DNA from: Clonostachys chloroleuca
Lineage: Eukaryota > Ascomycota > Sordariomycetes > Hypocreales > Bionectriaceae
Assembly (NCBI GenBank): GCA_037952775.1
Contig: JBANAY010000004.1
Location: 5,766,001 to 5,830,000, forward strand
Direction of reading: 5' to 3'
DNA: 64,000 nucleotides
Shown: piece after piece, positions 53,089 through 64,000 of the stretch
How the letters are laid out: every line of letters begins with the position of its first letter
Position numbering within the stretch: position 1 is the stretch's first letter
Program-made: the position numbers and the translations under genes
The notes under the pieces: generated by a model
Told to the model about the DNA's origin: nothing
The model's database searches: none
Seen by the model: the letters and a program-made list of their open reading frames with translations, nothing else

Positions 53089-55441
53089 ATGGCATTCGGC
53101 CACCGGGATAAAAAGGCCAATATGTTCGATAAAACGCACGAGACGAAAAATGCAGAGGCGGAAGACCAGCTGGGAATCGACCCGGCCGTGCCATTCATCC
53201 CCAACTCGAAGGAAATGGGGAAGAAGGGTCGTAAATGGATACCGACAGGCTGGAAATTTGGCACCGCCGCATCAGCATTTCTGACATCCATCATTTTGAT
53301 CATCAATATTGTTGTGGCCATCATCTGTCGCGCCAAGATCAGCTCGAAAACAGGCTCGTCTAGTATCGGACCAGTGCTCTCAGGAGATTGCGCCAGTATC
53401 AACAAAATTGGGATTGGGATCCATCTTGTCATCAATATCGTCAGCACGCTCCTCCTTGGCGCCAGCAACTACTGCATGCAAACTCTGAGCGCTCCTACCC
53501 GCGAGGACGTTGACAAATCACATAACCGAGGCTCATGGATGGATATCGGTGTCCCTAGCTTGCGAAATATCCGGTTCGTGAGAAAGCGGAGGCTGTTTGT
53601 TTGCCTCTCTCTTGCGCTAACCTCTATACCTCTACACTTGGTGTAAGCTTTACAGCAGCTATACTTTCTGCCAGACTGACCGTTGAGGATAGATACAATT
53701 CTACGTTTTTCGTATCTTCAAACAACCATTTATATCGTGTCTGGTTCGCCGATGAGTCCTTTGCTAAGGGCGCTCCTTTCAATGGTTCAGTCATCAGGGA
53801 CCGCTTCATACCACCAAACATTATGCTGGCTAACACAAAGAGGCTGCAACAGAGGCTGATGCAAGGGGAGTTTGAAAAGCTATCAAACGACGAGTGTATC
53901 AACGCCTACGCGAAAACCCTTGTCCAAGATCGGGGAGACGTAGTTCTGATCATCGACCGACCAGACAGCTGCACCACTTTCCCAAAGATATCCTACGCAC
54001 CCTTTGAGGAGTGTGGAAACACATCAGCCACAAGTCTGTATAGCATGGTTAACTATGAGGCCGGAATGACACCAGAGATCTCTCCGCGCGTCACCAACTG
54101 GTTTAGTTGGATTTGCTCTCAAAGATATTACTACATTGATGAGAAAAACTCCGCTGACCCGCCCCCTGCGGAGTTGTGCAGTGACGGAGCCTGGAAGAAG
54201 CAACTGGGAGCAGATCCCTGGATCGTTGGAACAAAAGTTCATTACTGTCTCAGTGAGAAACTGCCAAATGAATGCCAGATGAATGTGGCAATTAGTTTGC
54301 TATACGTTGTTATTGGCTTCAACATCGTCAAGCTCGTCCTCATCCTGACCATGGCGTCAAGTAATTGGATAAATCACAAACCCCTGGTAACACTGGGGGA
54401 TGCGGCGGCATCATTCATCGCAATCCCTGATCCCCGGACGAAGGGGATGTGCTTGCTATCTAACAAAGAGATAATCAACCACAAAGGCGATCAAGTCATA
54501 TCTGCAACTATGTATCAGCCGGAAAAGCGAAAATGGGCTTCCGGAGTCAGTAAAAGGAGGTGGATAGTCGCTAGCCTTCTGTGGGTGGTTTCCTATTACC
54601 CCCCTTGGATGTAGCAAGCTAACTGTTAACTTGAAGAACGTTTATTGCGCTTGCTGTGATACTGACCCTGTTAGGTTATGGGATCTACATGCTTAATACT
54701 CGATACCAACGCGGCGGTTTCAACTTCTTGTGGTCATTGGGTCTGGGTAGTATCACGCCCTACAATTTGATCCAATGGAAGATCCCCACCAAGGGCGATA
54801 TAGCTGTTATTGCTACTGTGTTGGTAGTGAATCTTCCACAGGTGCTACTATCTATCCTATACATCATTCTCAATGGCTTATTCACCACCATGGCCGCCGC
54901 CGGGGAGTGGTCAAACTTCAGTAAAAAGAACCATCGGCCTCTTCGAGTATCGTTTCCGAAGGGTACCCAGAGGTCAAGCTTCTTCCTTCAACTTCCATAC
55001 CAATATGGAATCCCAATGCTGGTTCTCTCGGTGCTCATGCACTGGTTGATTTCGCAAAGCATTTTTCTCTCACAAATCAATGAATGGTATACCTATCAAT
55101 ACAAAGACTTCAAGACTCTCGACGCATCAGAGTGGAAGATTCCTTATATTACAGGAGGATACTCACCAGTGGCAATAGCAGCCACCTGTTTGATTATTGT
55201 CATCATATTCTCGGGAGCTGTGGTACTGGGAATGCGCCTGTTGAAACCCGGCATACCCGTAGCAGGGAGTTGTAGCTTGGCTATATCAGCCGCCTGCCAT
55301 ACTCCAGAGGGAACATCTGAGCTTCTACCGCTTAGATGGGGTGTGATAACAACTTCAGATTCCGGCCATGGCGGTATCGGTCATTGTTCCTTTTCAAACA
55401 ATAGAGTGGAAATGCCACAGGCCGGCAATCTCTACGCTTGA
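53089..55441 (+). CDS. Multipass membrane protein, DUF6536-type family
   Basis: Best model is three exons (53089-53642, 53693-54559, 54637-55441), 741 aa. The first intron (50 nt, donor GTAAGC) is certain; the second (77 nt, donor GTGGAT) is the only one I found that keeps frame. Signature of this uncharacterised fungal family: GWKFGTAASAFLTSIILIIN (first membrane segment), GDCASINKIGIGIHLVINIV, STLLLGASNYCMQTLSAPTR, SWMDIGVPSLRNIRFVRKRR and LALTSIPLHLVYNSTFF. A long, Cys-containing likely extracellular region follows, then further membrane segments (ISLLYVVIGFNIVKLVLIL, VVNLPQVLLSILYIILNGLF, IPMLVLSVLMHWLISQSIFL, CLIIVIIFSGAVVLGMRLL). Its function is unknown. Coding regions are otherwise open throughout. 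Confidence 0.85.
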
Positions 55442-56216
55442 TGCGTCTTCATTTATCGGCGTTGGTGCTAGGTTATTAGGTTGCGCCTGTCGAATTGTTT
55501 TGACGAGTCCGCAAGCTAACTGAATTATATGCAAAATTCTCAAGGTCATCATCGTATTCATTGTAGACATCGTTGATGTAGTGATATTGCCAGAGATGAT
55601 ACTGATGAATTGGGGGTTTTTTTTCTCTTGTTTTTCGATTATTATTCTCATTCGATCTCGAAAGAATGCAAGTTCGTAAATTAATCTACACATAATAATT
55701 TATGTAATCAACTGCCACACATTGAATCAGTTTTCATCTTAGACCATTTATCAAGACCTTGGAAACAAATATAGCCCAGATGCCCATTCATAGTTCCGTT
55801 CGTGCTACTCTACATGAACAGCAAAGAAGGTTGTCAATAATTGAATTTTCATTGTTGTTCAAGCCTCAATAGGCAAGCCATGCTTAATTCTATTCTCTGG
55901 TTGAATCTATTGAAAGGTTATTCACAATGGAACAATGGCCATGTTTGGCAACAATATCTTTGTTGTCCATCACCACGGTCATCACTTTGTCACATATGCT
56001 TGTGGTCCTGATCGCTGTTAGTGAATCACTACATACTCTAGAACATATATATATGCCTTAACTTTTCTTCCTTTCCTCCTACCCCTGAGTATTTTCCAAA
56101 CTATCACCCAGACAGTACAAGCCTGGTCTTCGGCATACCTGCAGCGAGATCAACTTTCGTCGTACTCTTTCGAAATTCCCAATTCTGCAACAAGCTTTTG
56201 CCTCGAAGTGGCCAAC
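55442..56216. other. Intergenic region
   Basis: About 775 bp, AT-rich, with a T-run near 55617. No gene or repeat recognised. Confidence 0.4.
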
Positions 56217-56510
56217 ATGGAGAGAAATATATGGATCAAAGCCCAGATCCGGCAGTTGGAGGATGTTCTCGCTGGTCTTAGAACCCGGCTTTCACTCATG
56301 AACGCAAGGCAGTCAAGCAACGATGCCGAGTTCTGGAGGGTTTGGGGCGCAGAGAGAGAAGAATATAAGAATTCCCCGGAAGGAATGCGTCTCTTAAGCA
56401 ACTACAACAGCGACACTGCGAGACACCGCGCTGACCAGCTGGATTTGGAAAGCAAGATTGATGATGTGCAGTACCAAATCCGGCTCGAGTACGAAAAGTT
56501 GTTTTTTTAA
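56217..56510 (+). CDS. Small putative coiled-coil protein
   Basis: A 97-codon ORF from ATG 56217 (MERNIWIKAQIRQLEDVLAG). It is highly helical and charged with heptad-like Leu/Ile spacing (IRQLEDVLAGLRTRLSLM, ADQLDLESKIDDVQYQIRLE), suggesting a coiled coil. No signal peptide, no known domain. A CT-rich stretch with TATA-like atatatat at 56046 lies upstream. Coding is plausible from composition only; it could also be a non-coding chance ORF. Confidence 0.4.
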   Translation: MERNIWIKAQIRQLEDVLAGLRTRLSLMNARQSSNDAEFWRVWGAEREEYKNSPEGMRLLSNYNSDTARHRADQLDLESKIDDVQYQIRLEYEKLFF

Positions 56511-57285
56511 AATAATCGGAGGCCAGGCGAGATGGAAATTTTCGAACTACTTTGGGAGTCGAGGGAGGGGTTTCATTCATCTCATGCTTCGTAATAGAAT
56601 GCGGGAAGGGGGGTCCGAGATGAGAATTTCGTCAAATGGAACTGTATTTGTTGACCAGCTGGTTCTCGCCCCGCACACCACGGGACGTGAGTATTTTCTA
56701 TCTCGGGGAACTTTCAGCGGATGTATCGTACCTAGGTGCAAGGCACCCGGTGATTTTGATGTCTCAAATCTCGATGGAGCTGGGCGCCTCACTTAATTTC
56801 CAGAGGTTGAGATTTAGAGGTGCCCTAATACTACAAAAAGGGAAGCGTAGCAGAGAAAAGACACATTTAAACTCAGTGAAATGGCGCAAGATGTCTAAGA
56901 ACTTGCCATGTGAGGTATAATGAGCATCTAGCTGGAGGCTAGGCTTTGAGGCTGATAGCAGGTTAACTCTTGCGAGATGCTCAGGGAGGTGACCTCAGCC
57001 TCGTGCAAATGGGGGTGATTGTATTGGCCGGGCATGGTCTAGGAAGCTTCATCCGCATTTTTTTTTAATTTTCACGTAGAATGATTAATGGCCGGATTGT
57101 CCAACTAACAAACGCCATAATGGTCCGTTGCTAGCGGCTAGGAATTCCAATATGGAGTACAGCATCTTTATGGGTTGTGTTTCTCACACTTACAGGGCTA
57201 TACAGCATGAAGCACTTTCAAATGTGGCCAAGTATAATCCTTGAAAGTTTAGGCCTATCCTAAATCAATGTTATAGAGTGTTGGG
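56511..57285. other. Intergenic region
   Basis: About 775 bp up to the 3' end of the large minus-strand gene. Small overlapping ORFs only. Confidence 0.4.
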
Positions 57286-60197
57286 TTATGAACACCAAAT
57301 AAGCGTATGAAAATTCAGTCCTGTTCGAGACACCGCCAGGTTAACCGCACACGTGAAGCAGCCCTGGCCACCCTTCCTGACAATTGCATTCTTCCCAACC
57401 TCGCCACACCATGCCCGCGCCATGGCTTCCTCGCCCGGCTCCATTGCGTTGATAATGATCAGTCCCGGCCCGGTCGGGATTATAGCTCCATTGTTCAACT
57501 GCCTGGCATAGACGAGCCTGTCAAATAGCTTATGTGTGAGTCGATCGTGGATCGGATGCGTTGTGCCCTCACAATTAGGCACATGCACAAACAATGGATT
57601 GAACCGGATGGTGAATGACACCTCATCACTGTGGCTGGAGAACTCTAGTCTTGCTCGATATGTCTTCCCAGCAGTATTGGCTGGACTCGCCACTTCGCTT
57701 AGTCGGACAGCTTGAAGCTCAACTCGGCCTTGGATCTTGAATGAAGAGGGACGTGGTGGCAAGGCCCGGGGTGGATTCCATTTAGAGAGGTTCGCAAGAT
57801 CTATAGGAAAGGCTTTGGGATCTGAAGGATCGTATTCCTGTTCAAAGCCACACGATTGGAGATGTGACAACCCCTCTAGGGACAATGGAGGCAGCAGGGG
57901 GACAGGCTTAGCCTCTATCCTGGCCCAGGCCAATGACAATCCGTGTACCTTTGGTGCAGGGAGAGGCCGCACCCAACCGCATGTTACCTTACTGTGATCC
58001 AGGGACGAGAGGATGCGACCCAAAACAGTTAGTTTCGGCCAATAACTCTTGTCAAATATGACCAGCCCACTGTCGAAGCTGGGGCAGATACCTATCTCGC
58101 GTGTTTCTGCGCATATGAGAACCAAAGACGTCAAGATTTGATGTCGAAAATATCGACCAGGAAGAACAAGCCCAAGTAACCAGTCTAGATGGTAAGGGTG
58201 GATGCCAGACCCAAACATATTGGAGGTAAAGTTTTTAAGCGTTTCGTTGATGCTTCCACACGCCTCGTTAAGATATGGCCATCCTAAGGCCTCGGCAAAG
58301 CGTACAAGCCCTTCTGCATGAATCTGAGCATGGTTTGGAACAAGATTCCAATTGTTCGTGCCGATGACAGGACGGACAGCAAGGTGCTCTCTCCAGAGGC
58401 GGGCGAGCGCAATAAGTGCACATAAAGCTGGGCTGATTTGTACCTTGTTTGGGAACCGTGGATTCTTTGCCAAGTTTTTTACGAGCACAGAGGCTAGCTC
58501 GCCCATGAGGATATGTTGCAAGAATTGTTGGAGGCCGATTGCGTCTCTGGTTGTGATCTTGGCGATATTGGACGAGAAGGCGGAAAATCCGCGGACATCG
58601 GAGAGGAAACTTGGAGGAGTTAATTGAATAGTAGCACAGGCTGCTCCATTTCCGGATCTAGCGAAATGATTAGAAAGTCAAATGAGATAAGGGGAGGTGC
58701 CGGTACCTTACGTGGCGTAAGAGATGATGGCCTCGTCGAGTCCGGTGGCCCCGATCCTATCGAGAGACCAAGCTCTAGAGCACATCGAAATATTTTCATT
58801 GAGTGCGTTGATCGAGAGTCGCTCCATCCAAGCCTGCGCTGCACTGAAAACCTCTAGGCTTGCGTGTCCTTTTGGCAAGGAGCCTTGTTGCAGCCTGTAT
58901 GCTTCACTGTATCCTCGGACACTGGCAGTTCCTAAATGACAACCGTCATAGTTCGCTATGGTCTCACAGTCAAAGTCGAACACCTCATTACCAGGAAGTG
59001 ATAGAGATTCGAAGTTATAGTTAAACCTTCTTTTATCTGAACTGAGCTGAACACGCCAATAATTCTTTTCTGTAATGTAATACCATATGTCAGATGCAGT
59101 CACACAATTTCGTCGATACCCTGTTGAACTCAACTTACCCCAAGAGGGATGCAGAGCGGGTGGTGAACGGGGCATATCAAGCCGCTGGGAAGCGGTGTAG
59201 TTATAGCCCAGGAAGAATAATGCCACCTGATCAACGGAACCTAGACCATTGAACTCTACAAGGTACAGAGCGCCTCGACATTTCCGGGTAAGAGTCATGA
59301 GGAGGTCTCTGCTCTTAGGATGCTTTAGTGCCCGAATCTCTTCCAGTAGCGGATGGGCAACGCTAGATGAGGATGGTGGTTCGAGCAATATGGGCTTTGG
59401 GGCAGGCAGGCCTTGGCTTGCCTGGGTCTGCTCCACGGCTGTTGGCTGTGGTGTTATTAGGCCCAGCTGAGTTGGCCGAGCTGGGGCTATTGGTGATGTT
59501 TGTGTCGATGTCTGTGTGGATAGAGGGGTCTGAGCTATGGGATTCGGAGGGATATATTGTCCTCGCTTTGTCGCCTCGGCCTGCTGCGCCTGCTTCAACA
59601 TGGCCAGTAGGGACAGGGTTTGTTGCACTATTTGCTTCTCGGGGCCCTCTAGCCTCGCTACAGCTTCTGTGTAGGCCATGCAAGCCTGTTCGTAAATTTC
59701 GGCAGCTTGCAAGATAATGCCTTTCAACTTCCATGATATGCCATCATCCGGGTTAAGCTGGATCGAGATGTTGATGTTGCTTAATGCCGCGTCAAGCTGA
59801 GGTGGTGTGCTTCCGACCTGGGTAAAGGCTAATCTCTGGTACTGTAGAGCATTAGACTTATTAGCTTGAGCCTGTGCGAGGAAGCTGGACTCCGAAGTTG
59901 AAATGTTTGGCGAAAGTTGGTGTTGTTGCTGAGCGGTTCGATTTCCTGGAATGGAGGCTGGTGGTGCTGTCCCTGAGGCTAGCTTGGTTGAAGGTTTGGG
60001 TGGCTCTGGTGTTTCATTTACATCAGGCAAGTTTGTAGAGGGAGCTGAAGGAGACCCATCCGCGACCTGTTCAGTTCTCCCTGACTGGAGGCTTCGCCGC
60101 TTCCTGCCAAGTCGCGTGTTGTGTCAGTTCTGATCCGAGCACCAATCGGTCAAGTCGTCGCATACCTTAGAGATGACAGTTTCTTCAAAAAGGCCAT
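57286..60197 (-). CDS. Large protein of unknown function with TPR-like N-terminal region
   Basis: Three exons (60197-60166, 60103-58712, 58657-57286) close to 931 aa. It starts MAFLKKLSSLRKRRSLQSG and has a Pro/Ser/Thr-rich segment. Residues about 70-160 look like TPR helices (ALQYQRLAFTQVGSTPPQLD, AALSNINISIQLNPDDGISW, AEIYEQACMAYTEAVARLEG). A Gln/Thr/Pro-rich linker follows (PLSTQTSTQTSPIAPARP), then a long ordered-looking C-terminal half (LLMTLTRKCRGALYLVEFNG, YYITEKNYWRVQLSSDKRRF, YDGCHLGTASVRGYSEAYRL, HPYHLDWLLGLVLPGRYFRH, LLPPLSLEGLSHLQSCGFEQ). I do not recognise the C-terminal domain. No signal peptide or membrane segment is evident. It is divergent from the NACHT-type NLR, 510 bp apart, so a functional link is conceivable but unsupported. 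Confidence 0.8.
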
Positions 60198-60707
60198 GGT
60201 ATCGTATATCTTGAGATCTCTCTCCTTAGTGGTAAGATAGCTGTTGCTATTAGTTGTCCCTAGGATACTAGCTTTGGGCGGCGTGCTTTGCGTGTTTGGT
60301 CTGATTCTAGCTTGAGATACGATCTGTACGAAGTGGATTGAATGGAGTGGAGAATTCAATATGCCAAGAGAAACAAGACACCTATGGAAGAGAGGTTAAA
60401 AATAGACTAGTTTCTTGAAATTAAATAAGAGATTTAGTAGTATTAAATAAAATAAAGTAGTAATATATCCTATATTATCTCTAAAGTATATATTATTAGT
60501 ACTAAATTCATACCCACTCTCACCTTGGATGTCTCAGTTCTCATTCACTTGCGAGTGACCCATATTTCGCGCACGTGACGTAAGGCAAGTGACCAAGGCG
60601 AACTTCACGAGGCGAACTCGAGCTGAAAGGTCAGCATAATTTATTACCACTTATTTCGCAGGTTTGCACAACCCCTCAGCCTGTCCGAGTACGTCGAATA
60701 GTCCCAA
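60198..60707. other. Divergent intergenic region with AT-rich island
   Basis: 510 bp between divergent starts. The part 60405-60515 is almost pure A/T with weak inverted similarity between its ends (atttagta.. / ..tactaaat), possibly a decayed small transposon. Promoters of both flanking genes must lie around it. Confidence 0.45.
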
Positions 60708-63700
60708 ATGGATACAGTGGGCTCTACTGATCGTACCCGTACCAAGCGGGGAAATGTCGACACTTTCGCCACTTGCACTAAGCGCCAAAGAGCGCGGACG
60801 TTACAAACTAGCGACAACGGTCTTGACCGTTCAAAGCTCACATGCGAGGCCTACATTATTGGCTGGGTATGCGCTCTGCCATCGAGATGGCCGCCGCAAT
60901 AGCCATGCTAGATTGTACCCATGAAGCCCTACCCAAGAAACTAGGCGATGACAACGAATACAGCTTTGGAAACATCGGCTCACACAACATCGTCATTGCC
61001 TACCTGCCTTCAGGGTACTATGGGACGAATAATGCAGTTATACTAGCCAATAATATGAGGCGAAGCTTTCCTTCGCTAAAGACTCGGCTCATAGTTGGTA
61101 TTGGGGGTGGCGTGCCGCTTAACGCTAATATTCGGCTCGGTGACGTTGTTGTTGGCCATGAGGTTATACAATACGACCTCGGTAAGACAACTCAAGCTAG
61201 TGAATTTCACCGCACTAGCAGTCCGGTCAAGCCACCATATGGAGTATTGACGGCCGTGGCAAGACTCAGGGCACAGCATGCGTTTTCAACCAAGCTTCCC
61301 GCCATTCTCTCTGATGCAATTGATCGCAATCCAAGCATGGAGCAGTATAAATATCCAAGCCTTTCGAATGACCGACTCTTTGAGAGCTCATATGAGCATG
61401 ATGAACTGAGAGATAACTGTGATTATTGCGACCAATCGAGAATCCGAGATCGACGACCACGGCCCGATCGCCAACCCAGAATTCATTATGGTACAGTCGC
61501 CTCGGGGAATCGAGTAATGAAACACGGCGAGACAAGGGACAAATTGTCAAGGCAGGACAGCATATTGTGCTTTAAAATGGAAGCGGCAGGAATGATCGAT
61601 CACTTTCCTTGTTTAGTGGTGCGTGGAATATGTGATTACTGCGACTCTCACAAGAACAAACAATGGCAACCATATGCAGCTACCACAGCCGCAGCATATA
61701 CCAAGGAGCTCCTTTTATTAATCCAACCTAAGTCTTCGGAAGTACCGCCACATATTAGTTCAGGTAAGAAGCATTCCTTGGTGGTATTAATCGCTTGCTA
61801 ATTATGGCTTAGAACCAGCTCTTGGTTCTCAAGCTCCTCGGCATTTGAATCAGCAAAACAGAAAAAAGATCATTGACACGCTATATTTCGAACAAATCAA
61901 CGCTCGGAGGCTAAATATAAGAAATCCTCATAGCGAAACCTGCAAATGGCTTCTGAGCCATCCAGTTTTTCTCACTTGGAAGGACCCCATGAAACTGCGC
62001 GACCATGCTGGATTTATTTGGCTTAAAGGCAATCCTGGCACCGGCAAATCAACGATCATGAAATATCTGTTGAAGGAGACTCAAACAGCAAACTTTTATG
62101 ATACCACTCTTCATTTCTTTTTCAATGCTCGAGGTCATGACTTGGAAAAAACAACAGTAGGCATGTATCGCGCACTTTTGATACAAATCTTTCAACAACT
62201 TCCAGCCTTGCAGAGTACCTTTGATAGTCTCGCGGATCACACTAAAAATCGACAACAGTGGACTGTCGAAGAACTTGAGGAGCTTTTTGAACAAACTATG
62301 GAACAAGCTACAGGCTATTCCATAATATGCCTCGTTGATGCTCTGGACGAATGTCACGAAAATGATGCACGACAAATGTTGAGATTCTTCGAAAGAATGG
62401 GACGGTTAAGTCTGTCGGCCAACGGCTCATTCAGAGTTTGTTTTTCAAGCCGTCACTACCCGCATGTCGCGTTCAAGGATGGGCTTGGTCTTGAAATTAT
62501 TTTGGAAGACCAAAAGGACCATAGCAGTGACATCACTCAATATATAAAAAGCGAGCTAAAAATAGGCCCCAGCAACCTCGCTCGAGACATACAAACGGAA
62601 TTACATAGAAAGGCATCCGGTATTTTCATGTGGGCTGTTCTTGTTGTTGAAATACTAAACCGGGAACGGGAGCATGGACGCTTATACAATCTTCATCGCA
62701 AGCTCCAAGAGATCCCATCAGATCTGCACCAGGCTTTTCGTCTCATTCTGTCTCAACAAACAGAAACGGATAGCAACCGCCATCTACTCTATTTTCAATG
62801 GGTCCTCTTCGCAAGATATCCACTCACTCCTAAAGAGCTCTATTTTGCCCTTATCCAGGACGTTGAGGGTGTTGTGCTAGACCCAAAGGATCTACCCCCT
62901 CATGACATCAGACTTTTTGTGTTGGAGCATTCCAAAGGCCTGGCCGAGATCACCAAATCTGAGCCTCCTACTGTTCAGTTCATCCACGAATCTATTCGAG
63001 ACTTTCTGCTTAGAGATGGAGGCCTAAGCAGTAGATGGCCTAGTTTTAGCGGTAATTTAATTGGGAAGTGTCATCTTCGACTTCGAGATTCCTGCCTCAA
63101 ATACATTGGAAATGATATAGTCGGTCCACTCGGCCTTGCAGAGAAGTCACAACCCCTAAATTATGGCGCAGCCAGAGAACTTCATGACAAAGCTACCCTT
63201 TCGTTCCCATTCCTGCAATATGCCGTCCAAACCATTTTCTTTCATGCAGACTTAGCTGAGAGTGATGGCATATCACAACAGGAGTTTGTGTTTGACTTCC
63301 CACGGACTAATTGGATTGCACTTGATAGCATCTTTGATTTACGCTGGATCCGGCAATACAATCATAACACACGGCTAAACTACATTTTAGCTGAACTCGA
63401 TGCATCGCATCTTCTCAAGCATTTTTCTTCACCTGCTTCATTCTTGACAGTGGGGGAGGAAAGATGCGGCTGTCCATTATTAGTAGCCATTGCCAATGAT
63501 AACAAAGCCGCCATTGACCATTTCCGGAGTCTACTCCTGGAAAGCTTATCTCCAAAAAGCCTTTTTAGGACGAAGCTTGAAGAACTAACACAAGCCAGCA
63601 GAGTCTTAGTAAAGCTGCCCTATGACTTTGTTTTCTCAATGTCTAGATCCTTCATCTCGCATTTGGCAGAGTATGGCGCCTTGGATATTGTTGCTTTTCT

Positions 63701-64000
63701 GGTAGAATGTAATCGCTCCAATCTGCAGAATGAAAGGAATACTGAAGACAATCTACACGTGGATAACACACAAATGAGTTTCACCGGTAAGCTCAGAGAC
63801 ACAAAACAGATCGATCCCTGTTCCAAGGATAACACCGGCCGAACCTTGATCTCCTGGGCTGCAAAATGGAATGATCTGGGCGTTATGAAAATACTTCTTG
63901 GCTCCGGCATATCTGACCTTAACTCCGAAGACGGGATGAAACGCACACCAATCGCGTGGGCATCTCAATGCGGATCTTCCAAAATCGTTGAATATTTTCT
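60708..64000 (+). CDS. Fungal NLR: PNP_UDP, NACHT, ankyrin repeats; frameshift near start, cut by window end
   Basis: The N-terminal effector domain is a nucleoside-phosphorylase-like fold: RLIVGIGGGVPLNANIRLGD, VVVGHEVIQYDLGK, HYGTVASGNRVMKHGETRD and CFKMEAAGMIDHFPCLVVRG, ending CDYCDSHKNKQWQPYAAT. An intron (61764-61812) joins it to a NACHT ATPase with P-loop WLKGNPGTGKSTIMKYLL, Walker B CLVDALDECHEND and SSRHYPHVAF. A helical region with FIHESIRDFLL follows, then ankyrin units (TGRTLISWAAKWNDLGVMKI, RTPIAWASQCGSSKIVEYFL) running off the right edge. PNP_UDP-NACHT proteins are a common fungal NLR class linked to incompatibility. From ATG 60708 the frame breaks at 60879-60880: the conserved WVCALPIEMAA motif needs one more C. 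The piece from 60842 alone would lose the first strand. So this is an error or a disabled allele. Confidence 0.88.

Noticed and set aside
53601..53700. Frameshift in the DUF6536-type gene at 53643
   Set aside because: A 50-nt intron with a GTAAGC donor, a branch-like GACTGAC and a TAG acceptor (53643-53692) joins the two frames exactly and restores HLVYNSTFF.

Overview
The window is nuclear DNA of a filamentous ascomycete (Pezizomycotina). The evidence is short introns (about 45-85 nt, mostly GTAAGT-like donors with CAG/TAG acceptors), genes on both strands with long gaps, and fungus-restricted families: Zn(II)2Cys6 and bZIP/DUF3425 regulators, AROM-derived quinate regulators, fungal NLRs, a DUF6536-type membrane protein and a Kex2-type repeat precursor. 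I cannot name the genus. All gene models were spliced by eye and checked for frame closure.

Left part (0-17 kb): a beta-carbonic anhydrase; a tandem minus-strand pair of a medium-chain reductase and an acyl-CoA-dehydrogenase-fold monooxygenase; a divergent urea-type sodium:solute symporter with 9 exons; then a minus-strand NLR with a SesB-like hydrolase, an NB-ARC domain and TPR repeats. A 2.4 kb gap precedes a degenerate zinc-finger protein, and a second 2.4 kb gap precedes a secreted protein.

Middle part (16-31 kb): the secreted protein converges on a GH43 beta-xylosidase, and both have very GC-rich codons. An unrecognised acidic protein converges on a secreted precursor carrying six copies of a 31-residue Pro/Arg/Gly-rich peptide separated by acidic spacers, the most unusual object here. 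Then come a bZIP regulator, a transcription-factor pseudogene with three in-frame stops, one intact Gfo/Idh/MocA oxidoreductase and one 5'-truncated relative.

Quinate/aromatic region (31.8-51.5 kb): a quinate repressor (QutR/qa-1S type) diverges from a quinate-activator-like Zn2Cys6 protein. These are followed by a sugar/quinate-type MFS transporter, a broken 3-dehydroshikimate dehydratase, an SDR, a broken maleylacetate reductase, a PKS fragment, an intact 3-dehydroshikimate dehydratase, a quinate/shikimate dehydrogenase, a second SDR and an aldehyde dehydrogenase. The dehydrogenase and dehydratase fit part of quinate to protocatechuate conversion; no dehydroquinase or ring-cleavage dioxygenase is in the window. 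Repressor and transporter each need one missing base to stay open, the second dehydratase has three frameshifts and the reductase lacks its middle. This is either a decaying or rewired cluster or a stretch with sequence errors. A MITE-like element with 26-bp imperfect inverted ends lies between activator and transporter.

Right part (51.5-64 kb): an AT-rich gap, a DUF6536-type membrane protein, a small coiled-coil ORF, a 931-residue protein of unknown function, and a PNP_UDP-NACHT-ankyrin NLR that runs off the right edge and carries a one-base frameshift near its start.
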